A stretch of 9,247 bases of DNA. It comes from Pseudonocardia sp. GTDB lineage: Bacteria > Actinomycetota > Actinomycetes > Mycobacteriales > Pseudonocardiaceae. Positions within the stretch are counted from its first letter, which is position 1. Each line of letters opens with the position of its first letter. The stretch is from positions 1-9,247 of the forward strand of contig JAKDLE010000066.1 in NCBI GenBank assembly GCA_030453005.1, in the 5' to 3' direction. This document shows positions 1 to 6,944 of this stretch, piece after piece. Below the pieces are notes generated by a model, which was not told the DNA's origin, did not search any database, and was given only the letters and a program-made list of their open reading frames with translations. The position numbers were made by a program, and so were the translations under genes.

Positions 1-1
1 A

Positions 2-1126
2 GGCACCCCCCTGCGCGCCGCGATCCTGATCGGGCTCGTGCTCGTGTCCACCGCCGCCGCCCGCGTGGCGCTCGGGCGCGACCTGGCCGACGCCCCCGCC
101 GGGCTCCGGGAGGTCGGGCCGGCGAGCCACGGAGTGCTGATCATGAACCGGTGGTCGGGTGGGGGGAAGGTCGAGCAGTTCCGGCTCGAGGCGGCCGCCC
201 GCGCACAGGGGGTCACACCGATCATGCTGCAGCGCGGGGACGACCTGCGGGAGCTCGCCGAGCGAGCGGTCGCCGACGGCGCCGACGTCATCGGCATGGC
301 CGGAGGCGACGGTTCCCAGGCACTGGTCGCCGACGTGGCACACCGCCACGACATCGCGTTCGTCTGCATCCCCGCTGGCACCCGCAACCACTTCGCGCTC
401 GACCTCGGGCTGGACCGCACCGACGTCGCCGCCGCGATCGCGGCCTACGGGGACGCGGTCGAGCGACGGGTCGACCTGGCTCTGCTCGGCGACCGGGTGT
501 TCGTCAACAACGCCTCCCTCGGCGTCTACGCCACCGTCGTCCAGTCCGCGGCCTACCGTGACGCGAAGCTGGCCACCACGGTGCAGCTCCTGCCCGAACT
601 GCTCGGCCCGGGCGCGGCTCGGTTCGACCTGCGCTACACCGGCCTGGACGGGGAGCAGGCCCGGCCGGCGGACGTCGTACTGGTCTCCAACAACGTCTAC
701 CGGCTCGACTCGCTGAACGGCTTCGGCACCCGCGAACGCACCGACGCGGGGGTGCTGGGCGTGGTGACCGTGACGATCGACCGGGCCCGCGACCTCCCGA
801 GCCTGCTCGCCGCCGAGAGCAGCGGGCACATCGAACGCTTCCGCGGCTACCGCGCGTGGACCACCCCGGAGTTCGAGATCGACTCCGCCGCCCCGCTGAT
901 CGACGTCGGCGTCGACGGCGAGGCGCTGCGGCTCCCGCCGCCGCTGCGGTTCCGCTCGCTGCCCGGCGCGCTGCGCGTGCGCACACCCGTCGACGCGCCC
1001 GGCGTCGCTCCGGCCGCGGCCGCCCCCCGCGGGATCGCACCGGCGGTCACCGCGCTGTACCGGGTGCTCGCCGGGCGCCACCCTGCTGAGGGCCCGGTCG
1101 TGCCGGTGCCACCGAGGGAACGCTGA
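2..1126 (+). CDS. Diacylglycerol kinase catalytic-domain lipid kinase (5' truncated by window)
   Basis: Seen: the reading frame is open to the left edge. The residues before the first possible GTG (position 38) form a hydrophobic stretch (AAILIGLVLVSTAAA), so the gene very probably begins upstream and this looks like the last membrane helix of an N-terminal membrane region. The soluble part has the DAGK/LCB5 nucleotide-binding hallmarks: an NxxSGGGK-type loop (NRWSGGGK, 146-169), the GGDGS glycine loop (302-316), PAGTRNHFALDLGL, and an NNASLGVYA segment. Known of the family: such enzymes phosphorylate diacylglycerol or related lipids with ATP at the inner membrane face. The exact lipid cannot be told. 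The C-terminus is Ala/Pro-rich. The downstream channel gene starts 7 bp after the stop, so the two are probably co-transcribed. The family is confident; the start and the membrane region are uncertain because of truncation. Confidence 0.85.
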   Translation, partial: GTPLRAAILIGLVLVSTAAARVALGRDLADAPAGLREVGPASHGVLIMNRWSGGGKVEQFRLEAAARAQGVTPIMLQRGDDLRELAERAVADGADVIGMAGGDGSQALVADVAHRHDIAFVCIPAGTRNHFALDLGLDRTDVAAAIAAYGDAVERRVDLALLGDRVFVNNASLGVYATVVQSAAYRDAKLATTVQLLPELLGPGAARFDLRYTGLDGEQARPADVVLVSNNVYRLDSLNGFGTRERTDAGVLGVVTVTIDRARDLPSLLAAESSGHIERFRGYRAWTTPEFEIDSAAPLIDVGVDGEALRLPPPLRFRSLPGALRVRTPVDAPGVAPAAAAPRGIAPAVTALYRVLAGRHPAEGPVVPVPPRER

Positions 1127-1133
1127 CGGAACG

Positions 1134-1694
1134 GTGATGACCGCCAAGCGGTACTCCGAGCTCACCCCCGCCGGCCGCCGGCGCCTGGCGGCGTCGGCTG
1201 TGCTGCGGTCCGCGGCCGCTGTCGTCCTGTTCCTCGCCGGGTACTACTCGCTCCCGCTCGACCGGCCCCTCGATCCGGCCGGCTGGCTCGTGTTCGGAGT
1301 CGGCCTGCTCGTCGTCGCGGCGGTCATCGCCTGGGAGGTGCGGGCGATCGCGCGCTCGCACCTCCCGCGCTTGCGGGCCCTCCTGGCCGTCGCGACCGGG
1401 CTGACACTGCTGATCACCCTGTACGCATCGGCATACAGCGTCATCGCGGTCGACCGGCCCGACAGCTTCTCCGAGGAACTGAGCCGGACCGATGCGCTCT
1501 ACTTCACGGTGACCGTCTTCGCGACGGTCGGGTTCGGCGACATCGCTCCGCGCACCGATCTCGCCCGGGTCGTCACGATCACCCAGATGCTCGTCGGGCT
1601 GATCGCCCTCGGCCTGGTCGCGAAGATCCTGCTCGGTGCCGTGGACGTCGCGGTTCGGCGGCGCGCGACCGATGAGGAGCACCTTCAGCGGTGA
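1134..1694 (+). CDS. Small potassium-channel-type membrane protein (ion channel family 2)
   Basis: This 186-aa protein is an ion channel pore subunit of the plasma membrane. Seen: hydrophobic helices at about residues 22-40, 51-69, 81-104 and 143-168, with a re-entrant pore loop before the last one (about 119-131). The loop ends in TVGFGD (131-136), which matches the K+ selectivity filter T-V-G-[YF]-G-D. The last two helices plus loop make up the minimal KcsA-like pore module; the first two helices are extra. No RCK/TrkA-N regulatory domain follows, only a short Arg-rich tail. The start may be GTG 1134 or the adjacent ATG 1137; a GAGGGAA at 1114-1120 is rather far upstream. It lies 7 bp behind the lipid kinase gene, which suggests one operon. 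Its end overlaps the convergent AI-2E family gene by 10 bp. Potassium specificity is inferred from the filter only. Confidence 0.87.
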   Translation: MMTAKRYSELTPAGRRRLAASAVLRSAAAVVLFLAGYYSLPLDRPLDPAGWLVFGVGLLVVAAVIAWEVRAIARSHLPRLRALLAVATGLTLLITLYASAYSVIAVDRPDSFSEELSRTDALYFTVTVFATVGFGDIAPRTDLARVVTITQMLVGLIALGLVAKILLGAVDVAVRRRATDEEHLQR

Positions 1695-2953
1695 TCGGGC
1701 CCTAAACTGCCGGTGCGGTGTACTTGAGCGGCGGTGCCCGAACCGGCGCCGTCCACGGGCGGCGGCTCGACCGCTGCGGACGTCGCCTTGCGATCCGCTC
1801 GTTCCTGCGCGATCTCGGCCTTCAGGAGGGCACGGGTCTCGGCCGTCGGCCCGAGAGCGGGTTGCCAGTGGCGCGCCCGCGGATCGGCGTCCACGAGGAC
1901 GGCTTTGGCGAGAAGGGTCAGCGGGACCGCGAGGATGGCTCCGATCGGGCCGATGACCACAGCCCAGAACAGCACCGAGAACAACGTCAGCGTCTGGCTC
2001 AACGACACCGCCTGGCCGACGACACGCGGCTGGATGATCGACTGCACGACCGCGTTGATGACGGCGTAGACGACCAGTACCGCGATCCCCGTCGACCAGC
2101 CACCCACGAGGAACCCGAAGAGGAGCGGCGGGACGAGGGCGACGAAGTAGCCGACGTTCGGGATGTAGCTGCAGAGGAAGGCGAGCAGCCCCCACAGCAG
2201 CGCAGCCGGAACGCCCAGCACGACCAGCGCGAGGGTGTTGAGCGTTCCCTGCCCGATGCCGAGCAGCGTGGTCATCACCATGTAGCGCCGCACGTTCGAC
2301 GTGTACTGCGTGACCGCCGCGATGAGGTCGGGGTTGGCGGCTCCGAGCTGGCCGAAGATCACGCGGCCGTACGAGGAGTCCGCCGCCATCAGGATCATCA
2401 TCGTGAGGACGATCACCAGCGCGGCGGCGAGGTTCGCGACTCCGCCCAGCACATCGACCACCGTCGCGACGACGTTGCGCGGATCCGCCGCCGCCACGGC
2501 CGCCTGGATCTGCGCCTGACCGATTCCGAGGCCTTCCAGCCATCGCGCGATGCTCGAGCCGATCTGGGCGAACTGTTCGGAGTAGGTCGGCAACATCGCC
2601 GTGAACTGGATCAACGCGACCAGGATCGCGTACGCGAACGCGGCCAGCACCCCGAACACGACGAGGGCGATGGCGGTCGTGGCGATCCCCCGCGGCACGC
2701 CGCGCGCCGACAGCCAGGCGCGAACGGGAGCCGCGCAGATCGTGAGGACGAGCGTCAGGAGCGTAGGGGCCAGGATCCCCCGGAGGGCGCTGATGCCGAT
2801 GGCGGCCACGGTTGCCGCGGCGAGGCAGAGGAGGATGAAGGTCGCGCGCGGATACCTCTCGGACGACCCGCCGTGGACGGCTCCGGCGATGGCACCGTCG
2901 CGCCTCGACGTCGCGACCGAGGACGGTGTCGGAGCAGCGGAATCCGTGGACAT
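1685..2953 (-). CDS. AI-2E family (PerM/UPF0118) membrane transporter
   Basis: This 422-aa polytopic membrane protein belongs to the AI-2E transporter family (PF01594). Seen: a hydrophilic N-terminus of about 34 residues, paired hydrophobic segments near 36-75 and 88-118, a central soluble stretch (about 120-165), and a C-terminal hydrophobic block with the family's conserved motifs: YIPNVG (263-268), QPRVVG (308-313), and SLSQTLTLFSVLFW with the following GPIGAILAVPLT (317-346). A charged tail of about 65 residues ends the protein. Known of the family: members are linked to autoinducer-2 export, Na+/H+ exchange or unknown substrates, so the substrate here is open. The start is ATG at 2953, fixed by a GGAAGGAG ribosome site five bases upstream. 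It lies 22 bp downstream of the DUF7144 gene, probably in one transcript, and ends inside the convergent channel gene. Confidence 0.9.
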   Translation of the reverse strand: MSTDSAAPTPSSVATSRRDGAIAGAVHGGSSERYPRATFILLCLAAATVAAIGISALRGILAPTLLTLVLTICAAPVRAWLSARGVPRGIATTAIALVVFGVLAAFAYAILVALIQFTAMLPTYSEQFAQIGSSIARWLEGLGIGQAQIQAAVAAADPRNVVATVVDVLGGVANLAAALVIVLTMMILMAADSSYGRVIFGQLGAANPDLIAAVTQYTSNVRRYMVMTTLLGIGQGTLNTLALVVLGVPAALLWGLLAFLCSYIPNVGYFVALVPPLLFGFLVGGWSTGIAVLVVYAVINAVVQSIIQPRVVGQAVSLSQTLTLFSVLFWAVVIGPIGAILAVPLTLLAKAVLVDADPRARHWQPALGPTAETRALLKAEIAQERADRKATSAAVEPPPVDGAGSGTAAQVHRTGSLGPDHR

Positions 2954-2958
2954 TGCGT

Positions 2959-2966
2959 CTCCTTCC
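2959..2966 (-). promoter_or_regulatory. Ribosome binding site of the AI-2E family gene
   Basis: On the minus strand this reads GGAAGGAG, five bases before the ATG at 2953. It is a strong Shine-Dalgarno match inside the 22-bp gap between the two leftward genes and supports independent re-initiation on a shared mRNA. Confidence 0.8.
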
Positions 2967-2975
2967 GAATCGACC

Positions 2976-3449
2976 TCAGACGGCCTTCGCCGCCTCCTTG
3001 CCCCACGAACACAGAGCGAAGATCACGATGACGTCCAGGACGATGACGACCACGCCCCACACCGGGAAGTACGGGATGAACAGGAAGTTCGAGATCATCG
3101 TCAGCACCGCGACGGCGATCCCGACCACCCGTCCCCAGACCCGTCCGGAGATCACGGCGAGACCGGCTGCGGCGACGAGGACGCCGAGGACGAGATGGGT
3201 CCATCCCCACGACGTCAGGTCGAAGGCGAAGACGTACCGGGGCGTGCTCACGTAGATCTCGTTGCCGAGCAGCGCAACGACCCCCTGCACCGAGTTCAGG
3301 ATCCCGGCCACGATCATGAGGACGCCGGCGAAGAGGCTCACGCTGACGACCCAGACCGGCGCGCGCTTCGGTCGTGGGGGCGAGGCCGCTGCGTTCGGGG
3401 CCGCTGCGTCCGGGGCCGCGTGTCGTGCTGCCTGCTGGGGGACGGACAT
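2976..3449 (-). CDS. DUF7144-type four-helix membrane protein
   Basis: This is a 157-aa integral membrane protein of unknown molecular function. Seen: an Ala/Pro-rich cytoplasmic N-terminus (1-30), then four hydrophobic helices at about 33-62, 82-101, 104-124 and 128-148. Family-like motifs are DLTSWGWTHLVLGVL (77-91) and FIPYFPVWGVVVIVLDVIVI (124-143). From memory of the family these patterns fit the actinobacterial DUF7144 group. The frame is open back to an in-frame start at 3551, but the ATG at 3449 is chosen because a perfect AGGAGG sits six bases upstream (3456-3461) and the hydrophilic extension would cover operator-like sequence. It is the first gene of a leftward pair with the AI-2E family gene (22-bp gap). 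Its upstream region holds two copies of a 17-bp dyad shared with another intergenic region, so it may be regulated by an unknown DNA-binding protein. Confidence 0.82.
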   Translation of the reverse strand: MSVPQQAARHAAPDAAAPNAAASPPRPKRAPVWVVSVSLFAGVLMIVAGILNSVQGVVALLGNEIYVSTPRYVFAFDLTSWGWTHLVLGVLVAAAGLAVISGRVWGRVVGIAVAVLTMISNFLFIPYFPVWGVVVIVLDVIVIFALCSWGKEAAKAV

Positions 3450-3455
3450 CTCGAA

Positions 3456-3461
3456 CCTCCT
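3456..3461 (-). promoter_or_regulatory. Ribosome binding site deciding the DUF7144 gene start
   Basis: On the minus strand this reads AGGAGG, six bases before ATG 3449. It is a perfect Shine-Dalgarno sequence and rules in favour of the internal ATG over the longer frame beginning at 3551. Confidence 0.85.
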
Positions 3462-3514
3462 GGCTCTGCCTGTCTGACTCCCGGCGATCGTGGTGTCGGC
3501 AGGTGGCGACCCCC

Positions 3515-3531
3515 TCATCCCCGACGGGTGA
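3515..3531. promoter_or_regulatory. Operator-like 17-bp dyad, copy A
   Basis: The plus strand reads TCATCCCCGACGGGTGA. It matches copies B (3561-3577) and C (7410-7426) at all but a few central bases: the shared pattern is TCATCC-n-CG-nn-GGGTGA. The two arms are imperfect inverted repeats (CATC-CCC facing a TCACCC-type arm). Its centre is 74 bp upstream of the DUF7144 ATG, a plausible place for a regulator acting on that promoter. The binding protein is unknown. Confidence 0.5.
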
Positions 3532-3560
3532 ACCGGACGGGCCGTCGTCACACGGTCCCG

Positions 3561-3577
3561 TCATCCGCGCCGGGTGA
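3561..3577. promoter_or_regulatory. Operator-like 17-bp dyad, copy B
   Basis: The plus strand reads TCATCCGCGCCGGGTGA, extended by TG as in copy C. Its centre is 46 bp from copy A. It lies 120 bp upstream of the leftward DUF7144 start and about 83 bp upstream of the rightward small ORF at 3652, so it could serve either direction. The surrounding stretch 3450-3651 has no convincing gene; besides these dyads I see no clear -35/-10 pair. Confidence 0.5.
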
Positions 3578-3651
3578 TGCCCGGCACCGTCGGACGCCGG
3601 ACGCTCACCGGGTGGGTGCGGTGGATGCACTCGGGACGGCGGGAGCCGAGC

Positions 3652-3765
3652 ATGCATGAGCCGCGCGGGGCCGACCAGCGGCGTCGCAGCCTGCGTGCCA
3701 TCGAGGAGGCCCCGGCCATCGACGGCCCGGCACTGGCCGGAGTGCCGAGAACCGAGGCGCCGTGA
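3652..3765 (+). CDS. Possible 37-aa ORF translationally coupled to the GAP-family gene
   Basis: Seen: ATG at 3652 with GGGAG (3641-3645) six bases upstream. The ORF encodes a short hydrophilic peptide (begins MHEPRGADQRRRSLRAIEE, ends AGVPRTEAP). Its TGA overlaps the GTG start of the following gene in a GTGA overlap, the usual arrangement for coupled genes. I recognise no family. It could be a real small protein, a leader that feeds ribosomes to the next gene, or chance. A longer version from 3574 is possible but lacks a good ribosome site. Confidence 0.4.
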   Translation: MHEPRGADQRRRSLRAIEEAPAIDGPALAGVPRTEAP

Positions 3766-4421
3766 GCGTCGAGGTCCTCGTGCTCGCCCTGTCGGCGGTG
3801 TTCCGACCGACGAGCGCGGCCGCGGTGGTCGTGATGCTCTCGACCAGCCGGCCACAGCGGTTGTTGACGTGCTACGTCCTCGCCGGCCTCGCCTTCAGCC
3901 TCGGCGTCGGCGCACTGGTCCTCGCCCTCTTCCAGAACCTCGGCCCGGTGGCGGCGAGGACCGCCCGGCCGGTGCTCGACGTCGTCCTCGGCCTGGCCGC
4001 GCTCGCCTACGCCGGAGCCACCTGGTCCGGACACCTGCCACGGCGCGCCACGGGCGGGACCGGGATGCCGGGATGGCTGCGGCAACGGATGCAGGACCTG
4101 TCGCCATCCGGCGCCGCGGTCCTCGGAGTACTCACCCACCTGCCCGGCGTGGTCTACCTCGCCGCGCTGAACGCGATCGCCGGCGATGCGAGCGGCACGC
4201 TGAACGAAGTGGTGCAGCTGTCGATCTACAACGCGTTCTGGTTCGCCGTGCCGCTCGTGGCGCTGGTCCTGTCGGCGTACCGCCCGGCGCTCGCGAGGGA
4301 CCGCCTCGAACGGGCGACGTCATCGGTGGGGCGACACCGGACCGGCCTCGTCGTGGTGTTGTTCGGTGCGCTCGGCGGGTACCTGCTCGTCACCGGCGCG
4401 GCCGATCTCGCCGGCCGGTGA
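3762..4421 (+). CDS. GAP family (sulfolipid-1-addressing-like) membrane protein, LysE superfamily
   Basis: This is a 219-aa inner-membrane protein. Seen: six hydrophobic helices at about residues 2-26, 36-58, 70-88, 116-140, 150-173 and 193-216, with a basic loop between helices three and four (about 89-115). The N-terminal pattern (VLALSAVFRPTSAAAVVVMLS), the LTHLPGVVYLAALNAI stretch (124-139) and the six-helix layout fit the GAP/Sap family (PF11139) of LysE-type exporters. Known of the family: a mycobacterial member assists movement of glycolipids (sulfolipid-1, glycopeptidolipid) across the membrane. A similar lipid-handling role here is inference. The GTG start at 3762 has GAGG at 3754-3757 and overlaps the preceding small ORF by four bases. 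The arylsulfatase gene begins 159 bp after its stop on the same strand, so a shared function with sulfated lipids is conceivable but not shown. Confidence 0.78.
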   Translation: MSVEVLVLALSAVFRPTSAAAVVVMLSTSRPQRLLTCYVLAGLAFSLGVGALVLALFQNLGPVAARTARPVLDVVLGLAALAYAGATWSGHLPRRATGGTGMPGWLRQRMQDLSPSGAAVLGVLTHLPGVVYLAALNAIAGDASGTLNEVVQLSIYNAFWFAVPLVALVLSAYRPALARDRLERATSSVGRHRTGLVVVLFGALGGYLLVTGAADLAGR

Positions 4422-4451
4422 CGGTCGAGGTGTTCCGGCGGTGCGGTCGAA

Positions 4452-4544
4452 CGTCGGCACGTCGCCCTGCTCGACCTGTCGAACCACCTGTTGCAGGTGA
4501 GGACCCCGAACGGGGCGGCGGTGTTCGCTCGGCTCCTGGAGTGA
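4452..4544 (+). pseudogene. Coding-like remnant without a start codon
   Basis: From about 4452 to the TGA at 4542-4544 one frame reads RRHVALLDLSNHLLQVRT and continues PNGAAVFARLLE. Nearly every codon from 4458 ends in G or C, as in the real genes here. Upstream, the same frame runs only to the stop of the GAP-family gene and offers no ATG or GTG, and its codon use becomes irregular. It looks like the 3' end of a decayed gene, but 30 codons in GC-rich DNA may also arise by chance. The source family is not recognised. Nothing else is evident in 4422-4580 apart from a small hairpin. Confidence 0.3.
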
Positions 4545-4559
4545 GCCGACGAACGGCTC
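4543..4559 (+). other. Short inverted repeat upstream of the arylsulfatase gene
   Basis: GAGCCG and CGGCTC are perfect 6-bp arms around a 5-base loop (ACGAA). No T-tract follows, so a classical intrinsic terminator is not supported. It lies 21 bp before the sulfatase ATG and could affect the leader RNA, or mean nothing. Confidence 0.3.
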
Positions 4560-4580
4560 GCCGTACCGAAGGGCCCGACC

Positions 4581-6932
4581 ATGGCGTTGAGTGAGTACCC
4601 ACCGGGTGCGACGTTCCCAGGCCGGATCGGTCGGACCACCGACGAGTCGACCCCGGCATGGCCCCAACCGGTCCGTGCGGTCCCGGGATCCCCGAACGTA
4701 CTGTTCATCGTGCTGGACGATGTCGGGTTCGGGCAGCTCGGCTGCTACGGCAGCCCGATCGCCACCCCGCACCTGGACGCGCTGGCGTCCGGGGGGCTGC
4801 GCTACAACCGGATGCACACCACGGCGCTGTGCTCGCCGTCGCGCTCCTGCGTGATCACCGGCCGCAACCACCACTCCAACGGGATGGCCGCGATCACCGA
4901 GCTCGCCACCGGCTACCCGGGCTACGACGGCAACATCCCGTTCGAGAACGGGTTCCTGTCGGAGATGCTGCAGCAGCACGGCTACAACACCTACATGGTC
5001 GGCAAGTGGCACCTGATGCCCTCGGAGCAGGAGTCGGCGGCCGGACCCTACGACCGTTGGCCCCTCGGGCGCGGATTCGACCGCTTCTACGGGTTCCTCG
5101 GCGGCGACACCAGCCAGTGGTATCCCGACCTCATCCACGATAACCACCAGGTGGAGCCGCCGCGCAGCCCCGAGGAGGGCTACCACCTGACCGAGGACCT
5201 CGCCGACCACGCCATCTCGTTCATCGCCGACGCGAAGCAGGTGGCCCCGGACAAGCCCTTCTACCTGCACTTCTGCCCGGGCGCGGCGCACGCGCCGCAC
5301 CACGTCGCGCGGGAATGGGCCGACCGGTACGCGGGGCGCTTCGACGAGGGCTGGGACGCCTACCGGCAGGAGACGTTCGCCCGGCAGAAGGAGCTCGGTG
5401 TGATTCCCGCCGACGCGGAGCTCTCGCGGCACGATCCCGACGTCCCCGAATGGGAGTCGCTCCCGCCCGAGGCCCGCACACTCGCGGTCCGGCTGATGGA
5501 GGTGTTCGCCGGGTTCCTGTCGCACACCGACGCGCAGATCGGGCGGCTGCTCGACTTCCTGCGTGACATGGGCGAGCTGGACAACACCCTGATCATGGTC
5601 GTGTCCGACAACGGCGCGAGTGCCGAGGGCGGCTCCTCCGGCACAACCAACGAGACGCAGTTCTTCAACAACGCCCCGGAGCCGTTGGAGGAGAGCCTGG
5701 CCAAGCTCGACGAGATCGGCGGTCCGACCACTTTCAACCACTACCCGTGGGGCTGGACCTGGGCCGGCAACACCCCGTTCCGGCGGTGGAAGCGCGAGAC
5801 CTACCGCGGCGGCGCGAGCGACCCGTTCCTCGTGCACTGGCCCGCCGGGATGGCGGCGCGCGGCGAGGTCCGCGAGCAGTACGCGCACATCATCGACATG
5901 GTCCCGACCGTGCTGGACGTGCTCGGGGTCGAGCCCCCCGCCACGATCCGCGGCGTCACCCAGTCACCGCTGCACGGAGTGAGCTTCGCGCACACGTTCG
6001 ACGACGCGGAGGCAGCGACCCGCCACTACACGCAGTACTTCGAGATGTTCGGCCACCGCGCGATCGACCACAACGGCTGGCGGGCGGTCTGCCCCTGGCC
6101 GGGCCCGTCGTTCGCCGAGGCCGACGTCCCGTTCGGCACCGCGATCTCGGCCGAGACGCTGGCGATGCTCGACGCCGAACGCTGGGAGCTCTACCACGCG
6201 GCCGAGGACTTCGCCGAGAACTACGACGTCGCCGCGCAGAACCGCAGCAAGGTCGTCGAGCTGATCGCCCAGTGGTACGTCGAGGCGGGCCGGTACGACG
6301 TCCTGCCGATCGACGGCACGGCGGTGCTCCGGCTCATGACCGAGCGTCCGCAGCTCGCCGAGTCGCGCACGAGCTACACGTTCTGGCCGGGCACGGCGGT
6401 CCTGCCCGCCGCCGTCGCACCGCGGATGTACAACCGCCCCCACAGCATCGTCGCCGACGTCGAGATCCCCGCCGGCGGCGCCGAGGGTGTGCTGCTCTGC
6501 CAGGGCGCCAACACCGGCGGGTTCGTGTTCTACGTGCAGCAGCAGCGGCTGCACTACGCCCACAACTACCTCAGCCGTGCCGTCCACCGGGTGTCCTCGG
6601 CCGATCCGCTGCCCGAGGGCAGCCACCGGTTGCGGTTCGAGTTCGAACCCACCGGTGAGCCCGACCTCGCCAGGGGCCGGGGGGCGCCGGGGCTGGCCCA
6701 GCTCTACGTCGACGACCAGCTCGTCGGACAGACCGAGCTCCCGGTGACCGTGCCGATCCTCTTCAACCCGGGCGGCCTGTCGTGCGGTGCCAACCCCGGG
6801 GCGCCGATCGTCACCGACTACAGCTCGCCGTTCCGGTTCACCGGGCTGCTGCGCACCGTGACCGTCGACCTGAGCGGCGAGCTCATCGTCGACAGCGAGG
6901 CCGAGATGCGGATGGCGATGTCGCGGCAGTGA
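4581..6932 (+). CDS. Type I (formylglycine-dependent) arylsulfatase, AtsA-like
   Basis: This 783-aa sulfatase hydrolyses sulfate esters; the natural substrate is unknown. Seen: NVLFIVLDDVGFG with metal-binding Asp46-Asp47; the sulfatase signature C84-S-P-S-R88 followed by SCVITGR, in which Cys84 is the residue converted to formylglycine; GKWH with Lys142 and His144; the second metal pair Asp343-Asn344 in VVSDNGAS; and a C-terminal region (about 610-783) resembling the beta-rich extension of long sulfatases. Length and many segments (YGFLGGDTSQWYPDL, CPGAAHAPHHV, FAGFLSHTDAQIGR) closely resemble mycobacterial AtsA (about 787 aa), recalled from memory. No signal peptide is visible, which fits a cytosolic enzyme of this subgroup. 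AAGGG (4569-4573) lies seven bases before the ATG. It needs a formylglycine-generating enzyme; the copy nearby (7461-8139) is broken, so a working one must exist elsewhere if this sulfatase is active. Confidence 0.95.
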   Translation: MALSEYPPGATFPGRIGRTTDESTPAWPQPVRAVPGSPNVLFIVLDDVGFGQLGCYGSPIATPHLDALASGGLRYNRMHTTALCSPSRSCVITGRNHHSNGMAAITELATGYPGYDGNIPFENGFLSEMLQQHGYNTYMVGKWHLMPSEQESAAGPYDRWPLGRGFDRFYGFLGGDTSQWYPDLIHDNHQVEPPRSPEEGYHLTEDLADHAISFIADAKQVAPDKPFYLHFCPGAAHAPHHVAREWADRYAGRFDEGWDAYRQETFARQKELGVIPADAELSRHDPDVPEWESLPPEARTLAVRLMEVFAGFLSHTDAQIGRLLDFLRDMGELDNTLIMVVSDNGASAEGGSSGTTNETQFFNNAPEPLEESLAKLDEIGGPTTFNHYPWGWTWAGNTPFRRWKRETYRGGASDPFLVHWPAGMAARGEVREQYAHIIDMVPTVLDVLGVEPPATIRGVTQSPLHGVSFAHTFDDAEAATRHYTQYFEMFGHRAIDHNGWRAVCPWPGPSFAEADVPFGTAISAETLAMLDAERWELYHAAEDFAENYDVAAQNRSKVVELIAQWYVEAGRYDVLPIDGTAVLRLMTERPQLAESRTSYTFWPGTAVLPAAVAPRMYNRPHSIVADVEIPAGGAEGVLLCQGANTGGFVFYVQQQRLHYAHNYLSRAVHRVSSADPLPEGSHRLRFEFEPTGEPDLARGRGAPGLAQLYVDDQLVGQTELPVTVPILFNPGGLSCGANPGAPIVTDYSSPFRFTGLLRTVTVDLSGELIVDSEAEMRMAMSRQ

Positions 6933-6944
6933 ACGGGCTGCGGG

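Noticed and set aside
504..1040. Long Arg-rich open frame opposite the lipid kinase gene
   Set aside because: It is antisense to a clear family member and its composition (Arg/Gly/Ala-rich, no motifs) is typical of a shadow frame in high-GC DNA.
1718..3031. 437-codon open frame opposite the AI-2E family gene
   Set aside because: Its protein is dominated by Arg, Asp, Glu and His with no domain; the opposite strand has strong family motifs and a ribosome site.
4504..4515. CCCCGAACGGGG as a terminator hairpin after the GAP-family gene
   Set aside because: The loop is only two to four bases, there is no T-tract, and it falls in the coding-like remnant; GC-rich DNA makes such short dyads often.
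4320..5888. 522-codon open frame opposite the sulfatase gene
   Set aside because: It is antisense to catalytic motifs of the sulfatase and has no recognisable domain or ribosome site.
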